Shown here one piece after another: positions 10,582-20,719 of a stretch of DNA of 64,000 nt. The notes below the pieces were generated by a model. The model searched no databases, was not told the DNA's origin, and saw only the letters and a program-made list of their open reading frames with translations. The number at the start of each line of letters is the position of its first letter. The stretch's first letter is position 1. Position numbers and translations under genes: made by a program. The stretch covers positions 32,496,136 to 32,560,135 of the forward strand of contig OW028580.1 in the NCBI GenBank assembly GCA_932294295.1, read 5' to 3'. The stretch is from Alitta virens (Eukaryota; Annelida; Polychaeta; Phyllodocida; Nereididae).

Positions 10582-10681
10582 GTAAGTAGAAAGATGCATT
10601 TTTCTATGTTTGAAATAATACAATAGAAATGTAGTTGTACATACTTGTAATGTTGATGCCTTTCATCTCCATTTTTTACAG

Positions 10682-11020
10682 TCTGCAAGCATATGCTGAT
10701 CGTGTGTGTGTGTGAGTGTGATTAGGGCTTTACGTCCTGTATTTCTGCACCAGTTGGACTAATTAGGACAGGCAGAGACCATGGCAATGAGATGAAGGAT
10801 GAAACAGCCATCCAACTTAGGCTCGACCGGGAATCGTACCCGGGACCCAGTGGTTGGAAGCCGAGAGTGCTACCTCTGAGCTAGGCCCCCGCCCCCATAT
10901 GCTGATCGTAAACAAGGGCTAGATGAGACTGTGTCAGCCATGATGGAATCGACAGTGATGGAGAAGAAGCTAATTGAAAGTCAAGATGTGATTATGATTA
11001 GGGGGAAGAGCTCTGAAAGG
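10682..11020 (+). pseudogene. Recombinase-like gene exon carrying a SINE
   Basis: The exon follows a TTTTTTACAG acceptor and ends before GTAGGC. Without the insertion it reads as a continuous helical segment (S-L-Q-A-Y-A-D-R-K-Q-G-L to G-K-S-S-E-R) in phase with both neighbours. SINE 10704-10895 sits in it with a 14-bp duplication. The domain would lie between the two catalytic boxes. Confidence 0.75.
10704..10895 (-). mobile_element. SINE family 1 inside a coding exon, with TSD
   Basis: Full-length copy with (CA)n tail on its own strand. CATATGCTGATCGT is duplicated at 10690-10703 and 10896-10909. It interrupts the coding exon directly. Confidence 0.95.
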
Positions 11021-11344
11021 GTAGGCATAATTAATATCTATGTAGTACAAGGTTCAATATAAATAATTTTCATTTATAGACAATCAAAAAACATCAATAT
11101 ATAATATCAGGTCTTGTCAAAAAACTGTTCTGCTCCTGAAAGGCTTATATGTTACCTTTAATGTCAAACTTTTATTCCTGTATAAAAACCATTTGCACAT
11201 TCCATATACATGAACTTTATAAAGTTTGTAAAACCAATACAAGGAAAAAAAACACATTGAACTTTTTCATAGTGGTTGTTTAAGTATACATCTATGTTTT
11301 GTACAATAATACTCCTTGTTGTAATAATTTAACCTATTTTCTAG

Positions 11345-11471
11345 ACTGGGAAGGACGTTCCTGTTCTTCTTCCTGACATTGTTAGGCCTGTACTTGCCTA
11401 CTTGGCGAATTCTACTACCCGTGGCGCACTGGGAATCAACTCATCAAATCGATACTTGTTTGCCAGTAATC
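11345..11471 (+). pseudogene. Recombinase-like gene, intact middle exon
   Basis: Bounded by TTTTCTAG and GTAAGT. It encodes 42 residues, including L-L-P-D-I-V-R-P-V-L-A-Y-L and N-R-Y-L-F-A-S-N, which fits the linker with a Y-L-F segment before the HxxR-like box in this family. Length and phase join cleanly to both sides. Confidence 0.7.
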
Positions 11472-11611
11472 GTAAGTAACAGACTTAAATTATTTTATTA
11501 GAAATAAACTGTGTGACTGTCAAGTTAATGATTTAGAACTGGACAGAATAAATTAAGGGCATTTTTCTTTGTGGAAAATATATTAGTGATGAACTCATAT
11601 CTATTTTTAAG

Positions 11612-11869
11612 GAGCTGGAGCTATCCGTGGCTACTATGCAGTAGCAGGGTGGATGGGTGATTAGGGCTTTACGTCCTGTATTTCTGCACCAGTTGGGCTA
11701 ATTAGGACAGGCAGGGACCATGGCAATGAGACGAAGGATGAAACAGCCAACCAACTGAGGCTTGACCGGGAACTATGCAGTAGCAGATGTGGTTGCCAAG
11801 GCAAATCTGAAAGAGCCCAAATGAATTAAGTGCACAAATCTCAGAAAGTACATGGCTACAGTTAGTCAG
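11612..11869 (+). pseudogene. Recombinase-like gene exon with HxxR-like box and a SINE
   Basis: The exon starts after TTTTTAAG and ends before GTATGA. It carries A-G-A-I-R-G-Y-Y, one TGA (11822-11824), and T-N-L-R-K-Y-M-A-T, which aligns with the H-x-L-R-x-x-x-A-T box of tyrosine recombinases (Asn in place of the His). A truncated SINE lies at 11648-11771. Confidence 0.7.
11648..11771 (-). mobile_element. 5'-truncated SINE family 1 in a coding exon, with TSD
   Basis: It has the body and (CACC/CATCC)n tail but lacks the tRNA-like head, ending within the segment after the B box. The 15-bp repeat ACTATGCAGTAGCAG flanks it at 11633-11647 and 11772-11786. This is the second independent SINE in the coding sequence of this gene. 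Confidence 0.93.
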
Positions 11870-11973
11870 GTATGAACTTTGTTGGAACTTGTCAGATATT
11901 TGGTTTTGTTTTTGTTTTTATTCTCAAAAAAGTTAATATTAGTGCCAAATGGTAATCTGCTTTGACTTTTCAG

Positions 11974-12169
11974 ACATTTGACAACACTCCACAACATATG
12001 CAATACATGTGCGACCATTTGGGCCACACTATAGATATTCATCGAACACATTATCGTGCAGTGTCGGATGTTTTGAAGCGAACCCACATAGCCAAACTGC
12101 TACTTATGCAAGACAAAGGTCTAACTGGAATCCAGCATGGAAAGAAGTTGGAGGACATTTCACTGGAAG
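11974..12169 (+). pseudogene. Recombinase-like gene exon with LGH...Y box
   Basis: After a CTTTTCAG acceptor it encodes M-C-D-H-L-G-H-T, then H-R-T-H-Y-R. This corresponds to the second His region and the catalytic Tyr of tyrosine recombinases (L-G-H followed by Tyr). The C-terminal part, L-L-M-Q-D-K-G-L, ends in a split codon at GTTTGT. The frame is open throughout. Catalytic competence cannot be inferred because other boxes are altered. Confidence 0.75.
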
Positions 12170-12977
12170 GTTTGTATGTGGTAGCAGCCATCAGATTCTA
12201 GTTCTCAAAATCCAGTTGTCCTTGATTTATGAGTCAAATATTAATTTTGGAGATAACCAATATTGTTGCAACCAGTGTTTGAAATACAAGCTGGTCCACA
12301 AGTCCTGTCCAGTAGTTTTGCTGCAGAACAAGTAGCTTGGAGGGCTATAAATAAATATTAATGGAAGATTTTGGTGGAAGGACAAATATTTAGGGGTGGA
12401 AGCGTTTAAGAAGTCATGGTTCACCAATTTAAAGTTATTTCATATATTTCAGAAATTGTCTATGAGCAGGCACCTGTATCTAACACTGGAGACTATTGCG
12501 GTAGTGAATGCAGTAAATTTAAAGGGAGGTATAATCAGTTTACACATCAGAAGTCTTCAATTGTTGAAAGGTTATTGTTAAATACCTGATTGTATAGTAA
12601 ATAGCAGTGTATAATGCATCAGGTGTATGCATTTAGGAATATTTCTTACGTCACACAGGGTATTGTTCTTTTAACTTTAATCCATGTGAAATGGCTCTAT
12701 AATAATCACTGCAGATTTCACGTAATACTGTGGTAGACCAGAATGGTTCAATGAATAATTTCATACAAATAATTCGATATGAAATATAGAGTTGGCCTCA
12801 ATGCATACATGGGTTGCATGTAGTCCCATATGTCCCTGCAAATGAGAAAACATTTTTATCCAGAGATATCCATTGATTTTCTGTATAGGCTACTTGTGTG
12901 GGAAATGGGAATTATTTGTACTGTGAGTTTTATTTATTTTGTTGGTTGATAGTATTGTGCTTTATCTCCATTTACAG
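12170..12977. other. Intron, nothing recognised
   Basis: AT-rich intron between the LGH...Y exon and the next acidic exon. Short open stretches on both strands show no protein-like pattern. Confidence 0.5.
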
Positions 12978-13578
12978 TAAATTATGAAGGTCCTGTCTTT
13001 CTTGAGGATGAAGAGGAAGTTATCCCAGAGATGTCAAATCTGGCGATGGACCCAGATTGTGATGCGGAAGAAGCTGCTGCATGTATGAATATTGTCACTT
13101 TGTCTTTTGCTTTGTGTTTTTAAGTCCAAAGGACTTGTGTCTTGCCATTGGGCAAATTAGATAAATCAGAAAAGTATTCATTTCAGAAATAATTGTATTC
13201 ATATCCATGGTTTCAATGTCTTCGCACCTGACCCACCTTCCCCCTGGAAAGTTTCAGTAAATTTTATTTTTAAATTTATTGAGTCCTATATGACAGATTT
13301 AGACATTTTTGGAACCCTGCATGTTTTGATGGAACTGCCCTTTTAAAAATTTTTCAGCCACAAATAAAAGGAAAATAACAGAAAGGCACAAATGGACAAA
13401 ACCAGAAATTGAGGAACTCAAGCAAATTTTTGCAAAACATTTCAAGCAGCGAATTACTCCAGGACAAAAGCCTATTGAAAGAGGAATAGAAAAAAGCAAA
13501 CAAAATAATGGCCTTATTTGGAAATTAAAAAGGGATAACATAAAGAAAAATATATCTTGGATAATTTTTAACTCATAA
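12978..13578 (+). pseudogene. Recombinase-like gene, last two exons
   Basis: Exon 12978-13082 (acceptor TTTACAG, donor GTATGA) is acidic (F-L-E-D-E-E-E-V-I-P-E-M). Exon 13358-13578 (acceptor TTTTTCAG) encodes a Lys-rich segment with K-W-T-K-P-E-I-E-E-L-K-Q-I-F, similar to a Myb/SANT-like helix, and ends at TAA 13576. Phases agree across the junctions. The basic tail fits a DNA-binding C-terminus. Confidence 0.65.
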
Positions 13579-13606
13579 AATTGTGTAAAACATTGCTTAA
13601 GAGGCT

Positions 13607-13850
13607 GTTTTTGTAACAATATATTGTCCAATCATTGTGTGGATATTTGTCTGGTATTCTGAGCCTAATAGATGAAGATTTAGCTTAAATATATTTGAGA
13701 GTCTGTTATTGTAACAATATATTGTCTGATCATTGTGTGGATGTGTGTCTGGCATTCTGAGCCTAATAGATTTAGATTTAGCTTAAATATATTTGAGAGT
13801 CTGTTATTTTAACAATATATTGTCCGATCACTGTGTGGATATTTGTCTTG
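13607..13850. repeat. 98-bp tandem repeat, about 2.5 copies
   Basis: AACAATATATTGTC recurs at 13615, 13713 and 13811, with the intervening sequence well conserved. It lies just downstream of the stop of the recombinase-like gene. Confidence 0.88.
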
Positions 13851-13991
13851 CATCCTGCAATTATTGCTGAGAAACATTCCAGCAAGAATCTTTTTGACGT
13901 TTCTTATCAGTCTTTCCCACACTCCCCCCACATGGGAAGCAGTTGGGAGGTTAAATTTCCACTCTATTTCTCTCTTGAGAATATATCTCAT
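13851..13991 (-). pseudogene. BEL/Pao-type integrase C-terminal relict
   Basis: The minus-strand frame reads W-K-F-N-L-P-T-A-S-H-V-G-G-V-W-E-R-L-I-R-N-V-K. This is the characteristic segment (W-x-F-N-P-P-x-A-x-H-x-G-G-x-W-E-R) after the integrase core in BEL/Pao LTR retrotransposons. Nothing else of such an element is seen: the tandem repeat lies on one side and a SINE on the other. Confidence 0.75.
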
Positions 13992-13996
13992 TTACA

Positions 13997-14187
13997 TGTG
14001 TGTGTGTGTGATTAGGGCTTTACGTCTCGTATTTCTGCACCTGATGGGCCAATTAGGACACGGAGGGACCAAGGCAATGAGATGAAGGATGAAACAGCCA
14101 TCCAACATAGGCTTGACCAGGAATTGAACCCGGGACCCAGTGTTTGGAAGCCCAGCGTGCTACCACTGAGCTAAGGCCCCCACCCCT
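13997..14187 (-). mobile_element. SINE family 1 copy
   Basis: Both tRNA-like boxes are visible with several substitutions, and the tail is (CA)n on the element strand. No clear target-site duplication is seen, which together with the divergence suggests an older insertion. Confidence 0.85.
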
Positions 14188-15049
14188 ATTGAGTGAATCA
14201 GGGTCTGCTGTATCATAATATTTGCATCATATGGGCCCCTATCTTACTGTGCATAATGCACCTTGCAAATGTCTGTTCCATTTTAGAGAGATAGTACAGA
14301 ATATATGCACTTATAATAAAATATATGCCCTCGCAATTTTTGAGTGTAATATGTGATTCCAATTTTCTAGAGTAATAATGTGAATCAATGAAATGCTACT
14401 CAGAATAATGTAAACAGAGAATGTTTACTCCCAAAGAATTACTTTGTAAACACACAATCAAGCAAATCAATTAAATCAATTAACGGATGATATTATGATT
14501 ATGCACAGTTACTCGAATACTTTTCACATTTCCACAGGTAGGCAATTCACAAACAAAGAAAAATGCTGAACTTTGGATCAAGGACAACTAACTACCTGGA
14601 AAGTTTCCACCAGGAAATTACAACAGTCTTTCCGTGGCATCACCTTTAGACACATGCATCAAACAACTATTCACTTAAAATTGTAACACCCAGACTGACC
14701 ACAATCTAAAGCAGGTGAACAACAAAATGAAGTTTCCTAAAACTTGAAGCAAGAATCTGACATATCAAGCAAGTTACACAGTTTGTCGACTGATTATGCT
14801 GCTAATCGTATGTATGAACAACTTGCAAAAGCAAGGCAACTGCTTGACAAGGGTGCACAAGTTACTCAATCCGAGGCCGATCATTCGTTTACAGTAACCA
14901 ACAGTGTAAGATTTAACTAAGTTGCTGGCCCCTTAGTGTTAAATCTTCGTAACGTTGGCAACTAGACACCCTGTGGTGTTATTTAGCAATCTGGTCATGT
15001 GTTTGTTTAAGAACTTTTTCTGACAAGAACATGCAAGCTGTCACTAAAT
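14188..15049. other. Intergenic, nothing recognised
   Basis: AT-rich sequence without a supported gene, RNA or repeat. Confidence 0.5.
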
Positions 15050-15149
15050 TTCTACGGATTTATAAGTCAAAAATCAACATGATTTGTTAAAATTATGGGA
15101 TAATCAGATTATTGACCTTGGGTGTTGTCATTTCACATTCTGATTTCCT

Positions 15150-15735
15150 ACAAACACTGATAACTATGAGACTGTCCTTGCTCAGGATGATGCATGTCAG
15201 TGCTCATGCGCATTCTTTGCCAACATGCGTCTCCCATGTGTCCACATATTCATGTGTGTCCTCAGAAAGGTTGCAAAGTTTTCAGATGCCTGGATCATTT
15301 CTTTTACATTGAAACACCAAGCTAAGACAGAAAGGTTGCCAGATGCACCTTCTAAAAGGTTCAGTTACTTGCTTAATTTGTTCAAAGAGATTGCATCCCA
15401 GTCATCGTCCCTTTGCAATCGGTTGTACTCTGAAAGAGCGCAACAAGTATAGGTCCTTCAGGAAGCATGGTCGAAAGGGTTGAAGGTCGAAATTAAAGTT
15501 CTTTCATACGATGAAGAGTCTTTAAGCAGCAGTTGTGAACCTGCTTCGGCAAACACCTCATCAACGTCCAACATGTCCACAAGCAGCAGTCATGAACCTG
15601 ATCTCTTACAAGCATTATTGAACTATGCATCTAATGACTTTTATAGTAGCTTGTGTGGAGACCTTAATGCTCATTCTAGGGGTCTTATTGACTATTGTGC
15701 TTTAGATGACATCCTTTTTAATGTGCAACATTGAT
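15150..15735 (+). pseudogene. SWIM zinc-finger protein relict (MULE/ZSWIM-like)
   Basis: The plus-strand frame contains C-Q-C-S-C-A-F-F-A-N-M-R-L-P-C-V-H, a good match to the SWIM motif CxC...CxH of MULE-type transposases and ZSWIM proteins, followed by a helical segment. From 15480 the reading continues in another frame as a Ser/Glu-rich stretch. No catalytic DDE part is visible upstream. It is a fragment of a transposase or of a host SWIM protein. Confidence 0.6.
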
Positions 15736-15836
15736 GAGTTTCTTAGCGATGCTTTTAGTGACATCTCAACATTAATTATATGTGGTTATGGAAATCAATT
15801 AGTTGAATAATGCAAAGCCTCTTCATTACTCATTCT

Positions 15837-15837
<1 letters not shown>

Positions 15838-15871
<34 letters not shown>

Positions 15872-17391
15872 TTATTGTTTAACGCCTCATCAGCACCTGA
15901 GTGGGCTATGTAGAGGCTCTCTAGGTTAAGATTGATTAACTATATTTGGTAGTAGAAACCAGAAGCATATAAAAAATCTATAATTGTCTGGGTTGGATAT
16001 CTGGTAAAGAGATGTTGTAAGGTATTAGCTTGAAACAAAGGTCTTCTAAAGCGTTGTAAGTGGCTGCAATCTAATAAAATATGTTTGATTGTTAGGGGGC
16101 ACCGACAACTCTGGCATACCGGTGCCGGTTCATTGACTAAAAGGTGTAAATGTGTAAGTCTTGAATGTCCTGTGAGGCATCTGTGATATATTCCTTGATC
16201 TTTGCGAGTATTGAACCTACTAGGTATTTTATTTTGAATGCAAGGTAAGATTGAATGCAACTTGTTGTTATTACATTCATTCCATTGTCTTTGCCAGCAA
16301 GACATGATAAAAGATTTTATAGTCATTTTAAAATCAGTGTATGGAATGGTAAAATCAGTTATCTCTTTTGTAAGAGCCCTTTTTGCTGCCAGGTCTGCTT
16401 TTTCATTCCCTTCAATGCCAGCGTGTCCAGGAATCCAGCAGAATACTATGTCTTTGTATTCATGAAGATAGAAATACTTAATCAGAACATCTAAGATCCC
16501 AGGGTTATCAAGTTGTTTATTTTAGATTGCTTGAAGAGCAGATTTTGAATCAGAACAGATAACATAACGATCTGATTCTGAGTCCTCGATGTTCTTTAAG
16601 GCAAGGTAAATAGCTGTTAATTCTGCAGTGTATATTGAGCAGTGGTCTGGAAGACGACATTCAGCTATAACGGTTTTATAAGAAGTGACTGCACAGCCTA
16701 CTCGTCTTTCCATTTTTGAGCCATCTGTGTATAGAAATTTGTACGATTCGTATTTAAACCTTATACTATAAAATAGGTTTTGATAGTCTACCGGATTGGT
16801 TTCGCTTTTCTTAAGCTCTGCCAAATCCAGTATAACTTTCGGGACTGGGAGAATCCATGGCGGAATGGGTGGTACTTCCGTCTCGGCAATGATTGTAGTA
16901 TCAATTTTTGCAGCCTCAAGATAGAATTTCATGCGTAATCCCAGTGGTCGAATGGCGTTTGAACGAGATTCATAATGATGCATGTATTTTGGATGAAATA
17001 TTACATCATATGTTGGATTTGTTGGAGTTGAAGCTACTTTTAGTATGTATTGCATGGATAACTTGATACGACGAAGGGAAAGTGGAGGTTCCCCTGCCAG
17101 TACATATAAGCTCTCTACAGGAGATGTACGAAAAGCTCTTAAGCTTAGTCGCAACCCTTGATGATGTACAGAATTCAGGCATTTTAGATAAGATGGTCTG
17201 GCGGAGCCATATACCACAGAACCATAATCAAGTCGAGAACGAGTAATTGCTCGATAGAGACGAAGGAGGACCGTTGTGTCCCCACCCCAATTATATTTGC
17301 TCACTACTTTAAGGAGGTTCATTGATTTCAGGCACTTTGCTTTCAGTGCTTTGATATGCGGAATGAAAGACAATTTGGAGTCAAAGAGTAC

Positions 17392-17394
<3 letters not shown>
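15838..17394 (-). mobile_element. 5'-truncated LINE copy with part of ORF2
   Basis: (CA)n tail, 3' UTR and ORF2 from the late RT region to the end. One nonsense codon (TAA, 16522-16524) lies in the RNase H region. The copy stops at about 17394, where a SINE tail begins, and it does not resume beyond the SINE. Identity to the intact copy at 49330 is high. Confidence 0.9.
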
Positions 17395-17427
<33 letters not shown>

Positions 17428-17603
17428 TATTAGGGCTTTACATCCTGTATTTCTGCACCAGTTCGGCTAATTAGGACAGGCAAAAACCATGGCAATGAGA
17501 CGAAGGATGAAACAGCCATCCAACTTAGGCTCGACCAGAAATCCAACCTGGGACCCAGCGGTTGGAAGCCCAGAGTGCTACCACTGAGCTAGGCCCCCGC
17601 CCT
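17395..17603 (-). mobile_element. SINE family 1 copy, first of a cluster of three
   Basis: Long (CA)n tail on the element strand (TG at 17395-17426), full body and tRNA-like head. It abuts the truncated LINE on its left. Confidence 0.9.
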
Positions 17604-17637
17604 TTGAGACATCTAGTACAGGGTTTCCATTGGTGTG

Positions 17638-17832
17638 GGTTGGGTGGGTGGGTGGATTAGGGCTTTACGTCCTGTATTTCTGCACCAGTTGGGCTAATTA
17701 GGACAGGCAGGGACCATGACAATGAGACGAAGGATGAGACAGCCATCCAACTTAGGCTCGACCGGGAATCGAACCCGGGACCCAGCGGTTGGAAGCCCAG
17801 AGCGCTACCTCTGAGCTAGGCCCCCGCCCTGT
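17638..17832 (-). mobile_element. SINE family 1 copy with TSD (second of cluster)
   Basis: Full length, with a (CCCA)n-type tail on the element strand. GTTTCCATTGGTGTG is found at 17623-17637 and 17833-17847. Confidence 0.93.
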
Positions 17833-17847
17833 GTTTCCATTGGTGTG

Positions 17848-18033
17848 CGTGTGTGTGATTAGGGCTTTACGTCCTGTATTTCTGCACCAGTTGGGCTAAT
17901 TAGGACAGGCAGAGACCATGGCAATGAGACGAAGGATAAAACAGCCATCTAACTTAGGCTCAATCGGGAATCGAACCCAGGACCCAGCGGTTGGAAGCCC
18001 AGAGCACTACCTCTGAGCTAGGCCCCTGCCTTC
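17848..18033 (-). mobile_element. SINE family 1 copy with TSD (third of cluster)
   Basis: Full length with (CA)n tail. It shares the repeat GTTTCCATTGGT at 17833-17844 with the preceding SINE and has the other copy at 18035-18046. Three copies of one target word thus bracket two SINEs. Confidence 0.93.
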
Positions 18034-18046
18034 GGTTTCCATTGGT

Positions 18047-19655
18047 AAAATTATTTGAATTAGAAGATTTTGAGCTCATTTTCTTAGATGCTCATTGTAA
18101 CTTAGCATTTAGTTTCCTGATTGGTGATTGTACTCACCCTAATGCTTCATCTTTAGTGCAGCCTATTTCATCTAATAATGGTGTGGATAAGTTAATGCCT
18201 GTAGAATGGGTAGAGGATAAAATTATATATTTTTCAAATAGTGAACTCAAATTCTGTTCAACACTTGGTAGACTACTGTCAAGGAATAGGTTTTGATGTT
18301 AATGTAGCAACAAATATTTACATTTTTTTTATAATTTCTCCTGCAACAGGGTGTTTCTTTGTAGTTAATAAGAATAAGAGGAAAAATAAGTCATAGAAAA
18401 ATTGCAATACTAAAGAATAGTTTGATTCTAAGTTTAAATCAGCTAGGAAAGCATATCATTCAGCAACGCATGTAAATAATATTAGAAAAACTTCTGAGTC
18501 ACCAACTTTTGATTCAAAAGAGTAAAGAGTACAAGTAGGTGCTGCATAAAGCACAAAGTACATTAAAAATAAATCTAGAAATTGAATTAAGACAAATGAG
18601 TCAAAGAAGCCTAAAGATTACTTTAGGTTACTGAACAGTAAGACAAGATCTGACTGTAAGGTGGACTTAAATACTATTTTCCTTTATATGAAGGATCTAA
18701 TGAAGAGTGACATTTCTTCTCAAGATTCTGATATTTCTGATGTCTGTGATTGATTTTGATGATCCTGATAATTATTGGGGTATTACTCTCTTAAGTTGTC
18801 CAAGTAAGCTTTTTACTGGTATACGTAATGCTAGATTCGTTAAATTTTCAGAGGCTGTTGATTTGATAAATGAAAATCAGGCTGGTTTTCGTCAAGGTTA
18901 TAGCACAGTAGATCACATTTGCTCAAACGTATTATATATTTATATATTTCTAGCAAGAAAAAACTTCATTGTGCTTTCATTGATTCTGTATGGCATTCGG
19001 ATTTATGGTTAAAGCTCCTTAAGAGTAATATTTCAAGTAAACTATTGAAAATCCTGTGTGTCTTATTGACAATGTTAGATCTGATTATTTTATCAGTAAT
19101 ATTGAAGTTAGACCGGGCGAAAACTTATTACTTTTTCTTTTTGCCCTATATGTCAATAATTTAGAACTAAAAATTGTAAAATGCCCGAGCTTTTCCAGTC
19201 CTCAGTTAAACATGCACTTGAATCTATTTGTATTGCTTTACGCTGATGATAGTTATTCTTGCTGACTCTGGTATAAATCTGCAATAAGCACTTGACAAGT
19301 TGTCAGAGTCTTTAACTCAATGAAAATTATCAGTTAATGAAAGAAAACTAAGATGTGGAAGTTTAAGTCAAATGACTTATGTTTTATTTACAATGGGTCG
19401 CAATTAGAAATTGTAGACAACTTTCAGTATTTGGGTGTTGTTTTCAAGTTTAATTGTAAATTTGACCTTTGTAAAAAGGTAAAAAACATTGTTCAGTGTG
19501 TTAAATTTTTTCGAAAATACGATTTACCAATTGATCTAGTTAGATCTATTTGATAAAATGGTTTTGCCAATTCTTACATACAGTTGTGAAGTTTGGGGGT
19601 CGAAGAAAATTGATAAAAATGAGAAACTTCATTTGAAATTCTGTAAATTTATCTT
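18047..19655 (+). pseudogene. Decayed non-LTR retrotransposon (linker, RT and post-RT region)
   Basis: Broken plus-strand readings appear in the right order: a linker, then A-G-F-R-Q-G-Y-S-T-V-D-H near 18875, D-S-V-W-H ... W-L-K-L-L-K near 18985, V-R-P-G-E-N-L-L-L-F-L-F-A-L-Y near 19110, L-L-Y-A-D-D-S at about 19236-19256 (the YxDD box), and the post-RT segment N-F-Q-Y-L-G-V-V ... V-L-P-I-L-T-Y-S-C-E-V-W-G (19410-19590). Many stops and frame changes show it is dead. It belongs to a different lineage from the main LINE and lies on the opposite strand. Confidence 0.75.
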
Positions 19656-19720
19656 AGATGTGTGTGTGTGTTTGTCTTTAACGCCTCATCAGCACTTGTT
19701 GGGCTATGTAGAGGCTAGAA
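19656..19720 (-). mobile_element. Very short LINE 3' end fragment
   Basis: A (TG)n run, then TTTAACGCCTCATCAGCAC and TATGTAGAGGCT as in the LINE 3' UTR. It stops after about 60 bp and interrupts the decayed non-LTR element. Confidence 0.75.
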
Positions 19721-19825
19721 AGGTTAAGGATATTCAAGCTTGGTTCAGGATTTTAATATTACAATTGGTAATATAAATTGGTTTCATGCAAAAATTGCAA
19801 AATACTATAAGTAGGAAATGATGTA

Positions 19826-20079
19826 GGTAGGTAGGTAGTGTTATTGTTTAACGCCTCATCAGCACCTGAGTGGGCTATGTAGAGGCTCTCTAGGGTAAGA
19901 TTAATCATCCATAGTTGGTAGTAGAAACCAGATGCATGCAAAAAATCAATAAGTGTCTGCGTTGGATAGCTGGAGTAGCTTGTGCAATGTGCACTGTCCT
20001 GTTTTAGCCACTGGGGTTACAGGACTTCACCCCAAGTGTTTCCACCCTCACCGCGTGGAGGCCCTGGACCTTTGAGGGC
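19826..20079 (-). mobile_element. Internally deleted LINE, 254 bp, with both ends and TSD
   Basis: The left part is the LINE 3' end (tail (CTAC)n on its strand, 3' UTR, last ~30 codons of ORF2). The right part is the LINE 5' UTR up to its normal 5' terminus. They join at about 19967 at a shared CTGG, removing about 5.1 kb. The 16-bp repeat AGTAGGAAATGATGTA flanks it at 19810-19825 and 20080-20095, so it was inserted as a short molecule. Confidence 0.92.
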
Positions 20080-20095
20080 AGTAGGAAATGATGTA

Positions 20096-20719
20096 AAAAG
20101 GTGTTTCAGATAATTTGACTGATATAATGATCTTCGTCTTTGCTGTAAATTGTTACATTCTAATACAATTAAATTTCTTTTTGTATGTAAGGAATTACAA
20201 TTTTATTGATGTAAATACTTGCCAGCTTTTCTGTGTGGTCAGTCTAATATATCTGTATTGCGATTGCTTGACATCTTCAATTGCCCTGGAAATAAGCAAG
20301 TCAAACTAGCTTTATTTGCCAAATATTGTTTAGCTAAATTCACTAAGTTGGCACTCAATTAATACTATACAATAGAAGCCATGCAATTTTGCGATTTGCA
20401 TACACTTCGACTGGACGAAATGCTACCAAAAAGTATATAGCTCTGGAGGAAGAGGTTCCATGGCTGCTGACGAAACGGCAAATGTGTAGGGTCATTTCAC
20501 TGGCCTGAATCGCGTCACGCATGCAGGGTGTTTTTGTGCTCATTGACTTAACATACATTTTCAAATTTGTCGCCAACCTAGTTGTAAAAACATGACAACT
20601 TCCATTTTTTTAGGTCACTGCTACAAACAATCCATGCCACCTTTAAAATATCCAACCTGCGGTCACATGTCAGATATCTTATATCATGTCCGAAATAAAT
20701 TATCCAGAGTTTCTCGGAC
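20096..20719. other. Intergenic, nothing recognised
   Basis: AT-rich sequence with no supported gene or repeat. Confidence 0.5.

Larger units (their letters stand above)
5458..13578 (+). pseudogene. Multi-exon gene with tyrosine-recombinase-like core, now broken
   Basis: Consistent GT/AG junctions and codon phases join exons 5458-5532, 5625-5684, a large exon block about 6030-10581 (interrupted by a LINE nest), 10682-11020, 11345-11471, 11612-11869, 11974-12169, 12978-13082 and 13358-13578, the last ending in TAA at 13576. The product would have acidic exons, Cys/His zinc-binding motifs, a recombinase-like core and a basic tail. It resembles a repeated, poorly described animal family with a phage-integrase-like domain, possibly Crypton-derived (inference). 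Lesions are a frameshift near 6578, TGA at 10385-10387, TGA at 11822-11824, SINEs in two exons and a LINE in another. Confidence 0.75.

Noticed and set aside
15838..15870. (TG)n tracts as ordinary microsatellites
   Set aside because: Nearly all of the long ones are 3' tails of LINE or SINE copies, as target duplications show.
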